The notes beneath the pieces are model-generated. The model had not been told where the DNA came from. It was given only the letters and a program-made list of their open reading frames with translations, and made no database searches. The position numbers and the translations under genes are program-made. From contig OV050030.1 in the NCBI GenBank assembly GCA_920105625.2, positions 410,207,034 through 410,271,033 of the forward strand: a stretch of 64,000 nucleotides of DNA, in the 5' to 3' direction. Below, in pieces: positions 1 to 12,885 of the stretch (the first letter of the stretch is position 1; every line of letters begins with the position of its first letter). Source of the stretch: Clusia tigrina. Its lineage: Eukaryota > Arthropoda > Insecta > Diptera > Clusiidae.

Positions 1-3000
1 TTGAGAGTACGAGTATATTTTCCAACTGCAACAAGAATTCTTATCTGCTTGTCAGTGTCCAACATGCTCGACAAGTGCATCAATGACAGTGACGCCTACG
101 AGGAGTGACAAATGAGTTGCTGTTGTAGTATTGTAAATTTTACACCATCCAAGGGCATCCAGGCATTTGTTATTGCTTATCAGATGCAACCTCAGTGGCT
201 CTTTCTGCGGAAACGCTATGTTGACATAGGCTTTTTTGCTCTTGGTGAATGACTTCAACATGTCTTGGCTTTCACTGAAGGAACAGTGGATATGGTGGCT
301 ACTTTTCTTTCTCACAAAATTCACTTACCTGTTGATGAGGTAGGCTTGGACAGGATATTGCGATCATTACCCTGAATTCACCTCTTTAGTATTTAGATCG
401 AATCTATCGCATTCTAATGAATAATTTGGCTTCCTTGCACCAAAAGTTGGCGTACCGACTTGAGAATAGAGGATCTGACACCAGTTTTACTGGCTATGGA
501 CCTGTTACTTCTTTAACTTCTGCTGCCATTAAGACCACTGTTAGAGATTGGATTATGTATGCACAGGATGGCGAATGGGAAGTCTCAAGATGTAGCAAAG
601 AAGACAAAGGCTATATATGCTACCTGTTATTTCTGACATATTGTCAAAGGTTTCTTTTGTCACTTGGTAGGAGGGACTGTCGGCTTCGGTGAAGATTGAT
701 GATGTATCATTTTAAATGGGCTAAGCATATGGAAATGATAGGCTTGGCAGACAGTGTTCTTTTCCAGGCTTGTTGGGAGGAAGATGAGCTGGTTAAACAT
801 GTTTTGTGTGTGTTCCACCTCCTTCTCTAGAAACAGGTTCGAAGTGTTTCGCATCGTCTAAGTAGCATGAACTTGAACTCCTTAGGGACACAAAATATGT
901 TGTTATTTGTTAACAGATTTGGCGGATTTAAAAAATTATACAAAAAATGGAATGTCATATATATTATATATATGTCACGGGTATTGAGTGCTATTATAAA
1001 TTTACCATTTTTATTTCGTTACTTAGTATTTCCCTGCAGATTTCAGAACTAAGTCCAGTGCTGCACAAGAGATAACATCATTTTAAATTTTTTGTTATGA
1101 CCATTTCCAAATGACTTTTCATTAATTGTGTATTAAAACTTTTTTACTAAAGACCTTTCACTAACAACATTTCAATAATTCATGTTTAGTCATAAATTTC
1201 GCAAAAGCTGTTACATTGAAGTATATTGTATTTTTCATGGAATTATTTTCCTTCATTGACTGAGCTCTGTATTTTTGGTCTACTGTTGGTATTGAGTCTT
1301 CCCACTGTGCCTTCGCCGCAATGCGTAATTCTCGGAAATCAGCCACTGAAATTTGTAAATATTGATGCCATACAAAATATTTGTTCGGAAGTTATGTGCC
1401 CGTGTTAATTAATTACGAACATTTTCGCTTGATTGATTTTCCAATGCATGGTAATATTGTATAAGGAGTTGCTATTATTGCTTAGTATTACTTGTTGCCT
1501 AGTAAGAGTTTATACTCAAAAGTTTTCTGGTCATACTAGTTAAATACGTCCCCAATTTATTCTTTATAAGAGAAATATTAACTAATGGTACTTTCCCTAA
1601 AAGTTAGACCAAAGTTGACTGATACACACATTTAAGAATCAATTAATAAAAAAAAGTATTGGCTTACGGCAATTAATGATTAACTGCTTATCGGGCAAAA
1701 ATAACCAAACGCAGCGCGAAACAGTTGCTCAGCTTATCAACCATACAATCTCAGATCCAAGTGGGATACAAGAATTTACTTAGAAATCCACTTCAGACTC
1801 AAGTGGGTGATACGATAAAAGGGGGTCAACACAATTGTTTGGTAAAATTGCTGCCTTAGCCTGATCGACTCTCTCTTAATTTATCAACTACTCTTCAAGA
1901 CATCTTTCTCTTCAGAAAAGTAACTGGTATTTTAAAGAGTAATTGCTTAGTTGCGTGTGACTCTACCTTCAGCATTAGCGACAATTTGAACTGGTAAAAA
2001 ATATGCTTTTTGATAGTTCAAGAAAACTGTACTACTACATTCAAACTTGAGGCGTTCAGAATGCAGCGAATAGGACCAGTGAGCCAATAAGCAGAGAACA
2101 CAGAGAAAAGAAACTCTTTTTCGCTGCCAGCGTCCGTAGCGGACACACCACGATTTTGAGTGGATTCAGCATGGTTTTGAATGGAGTCACCTAGATTTTC
2201 AGTGGATTCATGTACAACGTCCGTCTTAACACACCGCAAAGGGTGCTAATATTTACTGTGAAAGGTTTTGCATCTATTTAACTAAATCTATCATGGTCAT
2301 TTCATTTATATTTATTTTTTTTGTCAGTTGTTCATTTGATTTCGTTTTTCTATTTTTAAGTGTTGCTAAATTACCCTACGTTTGAGCATGTGACATAATA
2401 GCATCGCGTCAATTGGCCTTGTTTCATTTATTTCCTTTCCTTAACTTTAAGTACATCATTTCATATGTTGTAGAAGGTCTTTCAAATTGGATCTACAAAA
2501 AATCTATTTAACATTGCTCCTAATAACCAACTCGCTAGAACCCCATCGTAGAATAAGTTCAGTAACCTGAAAATGTCTTCTCTTATCTTAAGTTATATGA
2601 AGTTATATCGTTATCCAACTATGTATTTCTTAATAAGCTGTTCCTTATTATGCTTATTTTGAATTGTATTGATGGAGACTTCTCACCCTTGGTATGCGAA
2701 ATATCCATTTTATGAAGTCTATGAAAACTTCTGATGACGTGAGGTGTGGTTCAAAATAAAGTGACCTTAATGTATGTGCCGTAGGCACCGCTAAAGCCTT
2801 AGCTATCCAATTGAAAAATGTTTCCAGAATGTTTTCCAATTAATGTTCGTGTTATCGGAACTCTGAAGGAAAAAAACTTAACTGTCTCTGCTTAGTTGAT
2901 TCCTCTTATCGAACAGAGTTCAATTTAGGTTTTATATGAAAACGGACTGGCTAAAATTTCTGCTGTACCCATCATGCTCATAAACCATGGCAGAATAAGA

Positions 3001-3974
3001 CTTCAGGATTCACCAGATCATACTATGTATAATATCAATATCAAATATGTATGACAAGAAATAAATATAGGATTTGGTTTTTGAGTCCATTGCGTTTAGC
3101 TGATCAGAAGATTTGACGCACTCAACTTCTAATAGTTATATAGCTGCATATTGCTGACAAGTCTATTAAATTTGTGATTGGAATGTTATGTGGTATTTTG
3201 CATTGGTTAGTAAATGTATTTGGATTCCACCTATGTCAAAAAATTTATCTCGGAACATACGGCAAACGGGTTGAAAATATCTTGCTACTATAAACATGCA
3301 CTTTTACGTGGAAATCTAAATATATAAAAGTATGCGTAGTTTACTAAATTTATTTATTTTATTAATATTAAGAAAACTTTTTTGATTTGAATGATATTAT
3401 AGTTTTTTGGCGATTTGTCTCCCCAAATTTGCAGTTCAATAATAAATCAAGAATTCTATCTAGAATCAATAATTCTATATATTCTAGCATAAACGGCAAA
3501 TTGTGCATGATGCAGATTATTACTAATATTCATGCCTGCCAAACTTTTAATTGATTACACTTTTTTCCATGTCTAGGAGATGTTTAGTTTTTTGTTCATA
3601 GATTCTTAAATGATACACAGGACTCAATTTTGTTCATACACAAACAATGAGCGTTTCCACTTTTTATTTCAATCTTGAAAATGTACTTAGTCATTCCAAT
3701 CAAAATTTCTTTGTGACTCTTCTTTTTCACTTAAACGGATAACATTTGTTTTTCGTGAATAAATGTGGACTTACTTTTATATGAAACAAGCTGAACCCGG
3801 GGGGTTTAGACGTCTCAACAAAAAAGATAAAATACAGCAAATCCCAAGATACTTATCTCTTTTACAAATAATATCGATTTTTCTAAATTCACCTTCATGT
3901 TTGCTTTGATTAAAATACCAGAGCTGAAAGCCAGAGCCGAATTGTGCACACATTTTTTTCTGTGGAATTATATT
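1..3974. other. AT-rich intergenic DNA, no gene recognised
   Basis: I see no credible coding gene or RNA gene here. Two short open frames (52-324 on minus, 90 codons; 417-692 on plus, 91 codons) have ordinary amino-acid composition but no motif I know and no splice context, so they may be chance frames or worn transposon pieces. The remainder is AT-rich, with short homopolymer runs and a small local duplication around 3440-3486. Confidence 0.55.
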
Positions 3975-4180
3975 AGTATTATTATTATATCTTACACCAT
4001 AATGAATTATGACTGCAAGTGTTTCGGGAATGAGTACTAGCTACTGAGGCTTTCCACTCGGAAGAGAGAAAGATTTTTTAGAAAGAAGCATTTTCAAGAC
4101 CAAGCCCGGAGCAGGATTTCAATCTGCGATCCTCTGAGTGTGAGTTTAGCATGTTTACCACTAGGCCACAGAGGGCGGCT
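3975..4180 (-). mobile_element. tRNA-derived SINE, copy 1 (family A)
   Basis: Read on the minus strand, the element begins AGCCGCCCTCTGTGG and at once has a Pol III A box, TGGCCTAGTGG, which fits the tRNA consensus exactly. A worn B box (AGATTGAAATCC) follows at tRNA-like spacing, then a body of about 100 bp and an (AAT)n tail at 3975-3990. The same body occurs at 36639-36862 and 63128-63359, which establishes a repeat family. It would be mobilised in trans by a LINE. The B box has drifted more than in the 36-kb copy, so this copy is probably older and transcriptionally weak. Confidence 0.8.
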
Positions 4181-4184
4181 GTGC

Positions 4185-4185
4185 A

Positions 4186-4221
<36 letters not shown>
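4185..4221 (+). repeat. (AAT)n microsatellite
   Basis: About twelve AAT units lie directly beside the head of SINE copy 1. SINEs of this window end in AAT/ATT tracts, so this may be the tail of another, lost element or a target-site expansion. Confidence 0.85.
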
Positions 4222-4360
4222 TGACAATCCGGACAACTACGCTAACCACCTGCAGTTAGCGTAATTGTCTGGATGAACAGATTACAACAGCTGAATGCCC
4301 AGGTGCGATTCCGGGGAGGGTTCATAGTAGTTGCGTTGTTGCTTTCTGAGACATAATAAA
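4222..4360 (+). repeat. Pol III-like hairpin unit, possible second SINE type
   Basis: A strong stem-loop occupies 4227-4274: two 19-nt arms with one mismatch and one G-T pair enclose a 10-nt loop. The right arm contains TAGCGTAATTG (4257-4267), an exact fit to the tRNA A-box consensus. GGTGCGATTCC at 4302-4312 fits the B box with one change, 34 nt further on. This suggests a tRNA-derived SINE head or tRNA relic with an added 5' arm. No second copy is seen in the window, so the family status is unproven. Confidence 0.4.
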
Positions 4361-5139
4361 TACTTGAGGAAAAATTGCCTTTTATTCAAAGATCTCTGAT
4401 GAGGACAAGTGGTGTCTCCGAAATAGCTATAAGATCTCCCAAAATGTTTCAATAACTCTTCTTCTGAACATTATTACGGTAGCAGATCCACACATACATA
4501 ATTGCAACTACCATGTGCAACCAGTCTTGTCAATAAATTCGCTGAAAAATAATCTTAATAATTAACAATACTAAAATTTATTCGACATGTTTTAAATGAT
4601 CGGTCTCATATCCTGAAAATATGATTATTTCATCTACGTGGCATGTTTTTCCAATTTTTCTCTTAATACGTCGCAAAATTCATTCATACATTTTCCATTG
4701 TTGATACTGAGAATGGGTTTTTCTGTCTTTTTCGTGCAATTTTTACTCGAGTTGGACAGAATAACTTAAGTATCAGGATTGAGTCTTTGCGTTTGTGGTA
4801 ATACTATATAGTTTCCTAAAATCTATTACCAATTTTTTTGTTTTTTTGTCCGTTTTCGTCCTGATCCAAAACCATTCAACCGCAATTTTGCCACATGATT
4901 TTTGTGTTATGGAGGTTGTAACAAAAATTTCAAAACATCGATGCTTTATTTATTTGATACATGGAGCAATAAGTATAAATATTTCCGATGCGGTATAGTG
5001 GGCGTCCAAAAATAACGCACACACACGTGTTTATATGCAATTTTTTTTTCAAGAAAAAAGTTGATAGTTGCTAAACGCTTTCCATACTATCAAGGTCATG
5101 TGGCTATCGGTTGAAGAGTTTAGGTGTCCATTAGCAAAT
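4361..5139. other. Intergenic, nothing recognised
   Basis: AT-rich sequence without coding signal. A 67-codon frame at 4795-4998 begins at a GTG codon and is hydrophobic and low in complexity, typical of chance frames in T-rich DNA. Confidence 0.5.
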
Positions 5140-5705
5140 AAACACACACGGCGTTGCCCGGTTTTATACTTATTTAGTATAGATGAATTCTATCGGCTGT
5201 GCACCGCTGAAATCCATTGAAATGTGTGTTGTGCCTGGAATGTGATCGACTTTGGACCATGCGGGTTATTCATTGTAATGCTTTCTGAAATGCCGGTCAT
5301 GTCGGTTGGAATTATTGGGAACCTTGGTATCAAAATGACTTCTCCATTATACTTCCTTTAAGAATTGTTGCTTTGATTGCGTTGTCCATCAGTTTCTTCA
5401 CCATAAGCCAGGTGACGTTACAAAGAGGTGTTTGGTTGATATTTCGCAACATTATTATTACCGATCCGACTTTCAATTAGAGATTGTGAGACGCCAAAAA
5501 TTTTAAAAAATAATTCACAAAAAATAAACAAAAAAAACTCCAAAAACTCTATGCAGCGCCACCTACCGGGTCCAATTGTTAGACCTCCATTGTGACCATC
5601 CAGGGTCCCACCCCAACACACACAAAAAATTTCATCAAAATGGTGCAGCCGTTTAGGTGGAGTTCAGTGACATACACACGTACAGAAGACTTTTATATAT
5701 AAAGA
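5140..5705 (-). pseudogene. Helitron remnant: C-terminal helicase fragment and 3' end
   Basis: On the minus strand, from 5452 downwards, the translation begins MLRNINQTPLCNVTWLMVKK, which resembles the LRNLNPP-LCNGTRL block of Helitron Pif1-type helicases. After a frame change it reads VILIPRFPIIPTDM, matching the next conserved helicase block (DVLIPRIPMIPTDMPF-type). The following motif region is too worn to be functional. The strand then reaches CCGGGCAACGCCG near 5150, which looks like the eroded 3'-terminal hairpin of a Helitron. The 5540-5705 part (AATTTCATCAAAATGG and onward) is a common dispersed insect repeat that I could not assign independently. The fragment is non-functional: no Rep domain is present and several frames are used. 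Confidence 0.6.
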
Positions 5706-5759
5706 CGGAAAAGTACTCTTACTCTCGGATTCATACCGCTGGATAAAGAATCTGACGGG

Positions 5760-6440
5760 TAAAATTAGAACAACTGGCTTTATTGCTATTCACCCACTTC
5801 GTCTTGACTTAAAGTTCGCTTTGCACAACTATTAATTATTTACTTCCGCTTCAACTGCTGCTGTTACTACCACGGTGTACCCTCGGCTACGATCGCTATT
5901 CAACTTCCCGTTGCTAACACGATGTCCGCTCTGCGACGATCACTGCTCAACTGCTTGTTGCTAACACGATGTCCTCTCTGCGGCGATCACTGCTCATCTG
6001 CCCGTAGCTAACACGATGTCCTCTCTGCGACTATCGCTGGCCAACTGCTGCTGCTACGCGACGTTCACTTTGCTGCTGGTTAACTGCTTGTTGCTCTTAC
6101 GATGTTCACTCTGCCACTTGTTAACCAGTTAACTGAACTTGCCAATACGAAGGTCGCTGTCACTCTCGCGATTTGGTTATGATCAATTTTCACTGCTTGC
6201 TGCCAACGATGTTCACTTTGCCACTGTCACTGGTTAACTGATCTACTACAACGATGTTCACTCTGGGCTACGCTCACTGTATCACCAAAGAACATTCTTC
6301 TTTGGTATCACTGCTGCTGCTACTACGATGTTCACTTTGCCACTTTCACTTGTTCACAACTCTCGATGATAATTGTGTAGTCCCTTATATACTTCTTGTA
6401 TACCAGAACTTCCACTAGCCATTGAACGCAGTGACGCATG
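5760..6440 (-). repeat. LTR-like block with expanded internal repeats
   Basis: Read on minus, a TATA box (GTATATAAGGG, about 6390) is followed by about 590 bp of reiterated units built from AGTGAACATCGT / GAGGACATCGTGTTAGCA-like blocks, then by CAATAAAG (about 5790) as a poly(A) signal. This TATA-R-AATAAA order is that of a retroviral-type LTR. A second block with similar promoter and R sequence lies at 42312-42800 in the same orientation. No internal retroelement genes are adjacent, so it would be a solo LTR; exact ends and target duplication were not found. Confidence 0.45.
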
Positions 6441-9483
<3,043 letters not shown>

Positions 9484-9511
9484 TATATAAACCACGGTTC
9501 TTTCGAATTCA
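9484..9511 (+). promoter_or_regulatory. TATA plus initiator core promoter of the TsetseEP-like gene
   Basis: TATATAAA at 9484-9491 lies 27 nt before the likely start site at the A of TTCATTCG (9511). The block GAATTC-A-(T/A)TCGGTAGTTG is preserved at the same distance from a TATA box in the dead paralogue at 23885-23920, which supports a real promoter. The predicted 5' UTR is 39 nt. Confidence 0.7.
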
Positions 9512-9549
9512 TTCGGTAGTTGTACATTGAACGGACTAACAAGACTAAC

Positions 9550-10768
9550 ATGAAATTCACGTTCGCTGTTGTGTTGTTGGCGCTTGCGAGCGTCTCAAGT
9601 GTTAAAGTGTGTATTTAAGGAACCAAACCATCTGAAATGAAGGAGACTAATTCGAATAATAATATTTTTGCAGGCTACACCCATTATGGGCTTTCTGGAT
9701 ACAAATGTGCAGGACTCTCTGATGAATTACCTGCAGTTCCAGAATGTTGGCAATTCGGAATACTCCGCCGAATGTTTCAGCACTTATTTGCCAGAGCTCA
9801 CAGAAGTCGCAAAAACCTTCTCTACCCAATATCAAGCCTGCATCACAATAGCGAAGCAACGTGTTGATAATGTGACCGCAGAGGCAGCAAAGCACAAGGA
9901 CAATTTCATAAAGAAGACCGACGATGTTCATAAAGCGTACCTAAAGTGCGGCAAGGATTCGGATGTTCTCGAATTTTTCAATTGTTTTTCGACAGTGGTG
10001 AGTACTCGAATTTTCAACCAAGTAAAGTAATAGGATTCGGTTAAACATAAATTATGAATTTCCATTTTGTTACAGGCCGGTAAAGAAGTATCAGACACAT
10101 ACGAAATTTCAGTTGATGCCGCCAGCGCCGCCTTCAAACTGAGCCACGGCTTAGAAGACGCCCAATCGGATCAGCAGCTTTGCACCAAACAAACCGAAAC
10201 CACGTATGTCAGCAACACTGCTCTGACTTACGATCGTTTGGACAATTGTTTTAAGTATGGTCTTACTACGTCCTCAACTATCGAAACAACAGAAACCACG
10301 GAGTCAACCGAAACCACGGAGTCAACTGAAACTACGGAGTCAACTGAAACCACGGAGTCAACTGAAACTACGGAGACCACTGAAACCACAGAAACAACTG
10401 AGAGCACAGAAACCACTGAGACCACAGAAAGTAGTAAGAGCACAGAAACCACTGACACTACAGAAACCACTGAGACCACAGAAAGTAGTGAGAGTACAGA
10501 AACAACTGAGACCACAGTAACCACTGAGACCACAGAAACAACTGAGACCACAGAAACCACTGAGACCACAGAAACCACTGAAACTACGGAAACCACCGAC
10601 ACCACGGAGACTACAGAAACAACGGAGACAACTGAAAAGCCCACAACTAAACATCATAAAGATGATAAGAAGAAAGATCACAACAAGAAGGCATCCCACA
10701 AGAAAGATGATAAAGACAAGCACCATGATGATGATCACAGGCGCAAGAGATCCGTAGGTGCCTTCTAA
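9550..10768 (+). CDS. Secreted TsetseEP/DUF725-like protein with Thr/Glu-rich repeats
   Basis: Three exons: 9550-9606, 9674-9997 and 10076-10768. Introns 9607-9673 and 9998-10075 are GT-AG and both phase 0, giving about 357 residues. The first 17 or so residues (MKFTFAVVLLALASVSS) form a signal peptide. A domain of about 190 residues follows with six cysteines spaced as in the TsetseEP family (PF05267, formerly DUF725), known from fly gut and other secretory tissues; the tsetse founder also carries a low-complexity Glu-Pro tail. Here the tail is a run of about 120 Thr/Glu/Ser residues (ETTEST and ETTETT units), then a Lys/His/Asp-rich segment ending RRKRSVGAF, which contains a furin-like RRKR site. 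I infer an extracellular, possibly O-glycosylated protein; the exact function is unknown. A decayed paralogue lies downstream. Family assignment is fairly sure, function is not. Confidence 0.8.
10281..10640 (+). repeat. Coding minisatellite for Thr/Glu repeats
   Basis: Within exon 3, 9- and 18-nt units such as GAAACCACGGAGTCAACT and GAGACCACAGAAACCACT repeat about 360 bp without breaking frame. Copy number is likely to vary between alleles. Confidence 0.9.
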
Positions 10769-10889
10769 AACATGGACCAATTTTCGTTTGATGCAATTGC
10801 AGCTATTATTAAGACAATCGTTTAATGACTGACTAGAGCAGCTATCAGCGAATAGCGGCTAAAATAGCGCTTATATGTTGGCAAATATA

Positions 10890-10895
10890 ATTAAA
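10890..10895 (+). terminator. Possible poly(A) signal (ATTAAA)
   Basis: ATTAAA lies about 120 nt after the stop codon of the TsetseEP-like gene. It is the common variant signal; no canonical AATAAA is closer. Confidence 0.4.
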
Positions 10896-11288
10896 GAACT
10901 ATACAAATATTTTGAATACATAGTGAATATTTCAAGTAGATTATATAATTATTTAATTTAACATTAAAAAAAATGATAAAAAAACAATCCTTCATGCTTC
11001 CAACTTCCTCTATGTAAAAATGTTACGTTCGGAGATCCACCTGGAATTTGGTATATACACTTGGTTCATACTCGTATATTTTTTGCCATCCACTGTCCAA
11101 CTAAGTAGATTGTAAAAATATGCTGATGGAGCCAAATTGTTCCAATCTGATCATGAAGTTCCAATATGAATAATAAGTGATGTCACTGATCAGGTGGCAG
11201 ACCACAGGCAATATGTCCAAACATTTGGACTAATATACGCGAATTATTGCATCTGAAGCGACAGTATGTTTGTGTCATCGGTAGAAAA
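10896..11288. other. Intergenic, nothing recognised
   Basis: AT-rich downstream flank of the gene, with no coding signal. Confidence 0.45.
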
Positions 11289-11720
11289 ATGAGCATCGAA
11301 CAAAGAGCTAATATTAAGTTTTGTTCTATCTTGGTTGAATTTTTACCAAACCGTTACAATTGTTGAACCAAGTTTATGGTGATGACTGTTTATCCCGTGG
11401 TGGAGTTCATGAGTGGTGTTATACGTTTATAAATGGTCGTGAGGACAAAGAGAGAGAGAGAGCCTGAGATCGACATGGCTTCAAGCCGTCTTCCATTGCT
11501 CAGTTTTTGTATCCTAATATTTGTTTGTGCTAAATAATAAGAGTTCTTTAAACGAAATCTGCAAGAACATATTATCCAGAAACCAAACACCAGTATGCTG
11601 AGGGGCAGCCACCAGATGAGCCAAAACCCAAAAATAAACGTTTCGAGAACTCAAGAGGCATTATTAACAAAGAGTTCGTTTGTTGATCTTATTAAAAAAC
11701 AAAAAAACCTGACATTTTAT
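11289..11720 (+). pseudogene. Degenerate mariner transposase fragment
   Basis: From the ATG at 11289 the translation reads MSIEQRANIKFCSILVEF, the typical N-terminus of a mariner transposase (MSIEQR-xx-KF). Traces of the helix-turn-helix region follow across frames. A later piece around 11578-11690 resembles the segment before the second catalytic Asp, ending in an IINKEF-like block. In-frame stops, frame changes and the loss of most of the catalytic core show that it is dead. No terminal inverted repeats were found. Confidence 0.6.
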
Positions 11721-12182
11721 TGTTGCATTTAAAAAATCACTGTCAAATGCAAAGTTTTATTTGTTGCTATATCTCCGACTTCGCTAAGTACATTCAAATA
11801 AACTGGAAGGAAAGCAGTTAAGACACGACTATTACTAATACCAATCATTCATAGAATTTTAGTTGTTCAGTTGTTAGGAAGAATATCGATTTATTAACTG
11901 ATTGGCGCGTGTAGCTGTCGATATAGATAATAACTGTACGAATGATGGGTGTCTAATGGGTTATATTATAAAAGATCGTAGAAAGCAAATAGAAAGAGTA
12001 TTCAAGTCGAAAATTGTAAGAAAAATGTTTTTGATGTTTACAGCAGTCTTAGCGCAGCATATCATCAGAATTATATTTCATTAATTTCACAAAAATTATT
12101 TTATATTAAATATTATAAGAACATTTAGTTTCCAGAAAACATAGGGCCTAAAATTTGTATAAATTCTAAGGAATTAAAAAAA
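11721..12182. other. Intergenic, nothing recognised
   Basis: AT-rich. A 60-codon frame at 11902-12084 has no support as a gene. Confidence 0.45.
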
Positions 12183-12328
12183 TGCTTACACGAAGTGGCC
12201 GATTTGGTAATCAGATGCGCACCGGTTAATTCTGGTGTTCAATTTCCTTTCTCATGCCGGTCGTGATGGACTCTATATACTATGGCAGCCGCTTATAAAG
12301 ACGTCCATTATGCCTATTATTATTATTA
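12183..12328 (+). mobile_element. tRNA-derived SINE, different family (B)
   Basis: An A-box-like TGGCCGATTTGG (12196-12207) and a B-box-like GTTCAATTTCC (about 12237-12247) are spaced as in a tRNA. An unrelated body of about 65 bp and an (ATT)n tail at 12314-12328 follow. The body does not match family A. The shared AT-trinucleotide tail suggests the two families may use similar LINE machinery. Confidence 0.6.
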
Positions 12329-12559
12329 ACTCATAAGTTAATACCAAGTATAAGATATTTTTAAACGAATCATATGGACACTTTAAAATAGTTTAAAGGA
12401 AACTGTTTATTATATCGTGTTTGGGTAAAAGTTCACAGGCTAACATTTTTTAGTAGATTTTGCATTGATTCGTTTTATTATTATGAGGGGAAATTTCAAC
12501 ATGTTTATCTATTCTTGTCTACATCGCTATCACTATACTTATTTATAATGCCTTATATA
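12329..12559. other. Short spacer before the errantivirus
   Basis: AT-rich host flank ending in TATA (12556-12559), the left copy of the errantivirus target-site duplication. Confidence 0.6.
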
Positions 12560-12885
12560 AGTTAATTATGTTTACGCTACATAATTTAAAAAAATATATT
12601 TTTTATTCTTCGGCCAGAGCCGTAACACTTTATTGGTAGAATATAAAAATTAAACTAAACTAACAAAAATCAGTACCTTAAAACTAAGCCTTTGCACGTT
12701 CGTTCTGCTGCTGCTGAGAACATCGCTGCTTGCCCGAATATGATTCTGACCGTTGCGCTAGCCATGGTGTCAGCACTTTTAGCGGATGCGCGTGGACTCA
12801 GGAATGCGCTTGCATTTTGGTTTGCTCGTGCAGGTTGACGTGTGTGAAGCCGAGATATTGGCTTTCAGCTAATTCGGCGTTAACT
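12560..12885 (-). repeat. 3' LTR of the errantivirus
   Basis: A 326-bp direct repeat of 20010-20335. On minus it carries AATAAA (plus 12629-12634) as poly(A) signal. It differs from the other LTR at two A/T positions near 12596-12598. The last codons of env lie inside it. Confidence 0.95.

Noticed and set aside
52..692. Two open frames of about 90 codons as possible exons
   Set aside because: Opposite strands, no motif, no convincing splice sites; left as unassigned.
10228..10644. A 138-codon antisense frame rich in Ser-Val
   Set aside because: It is the complement of the Thr/Glu coding repeat; 9-nt periodicity keeps all frames open.
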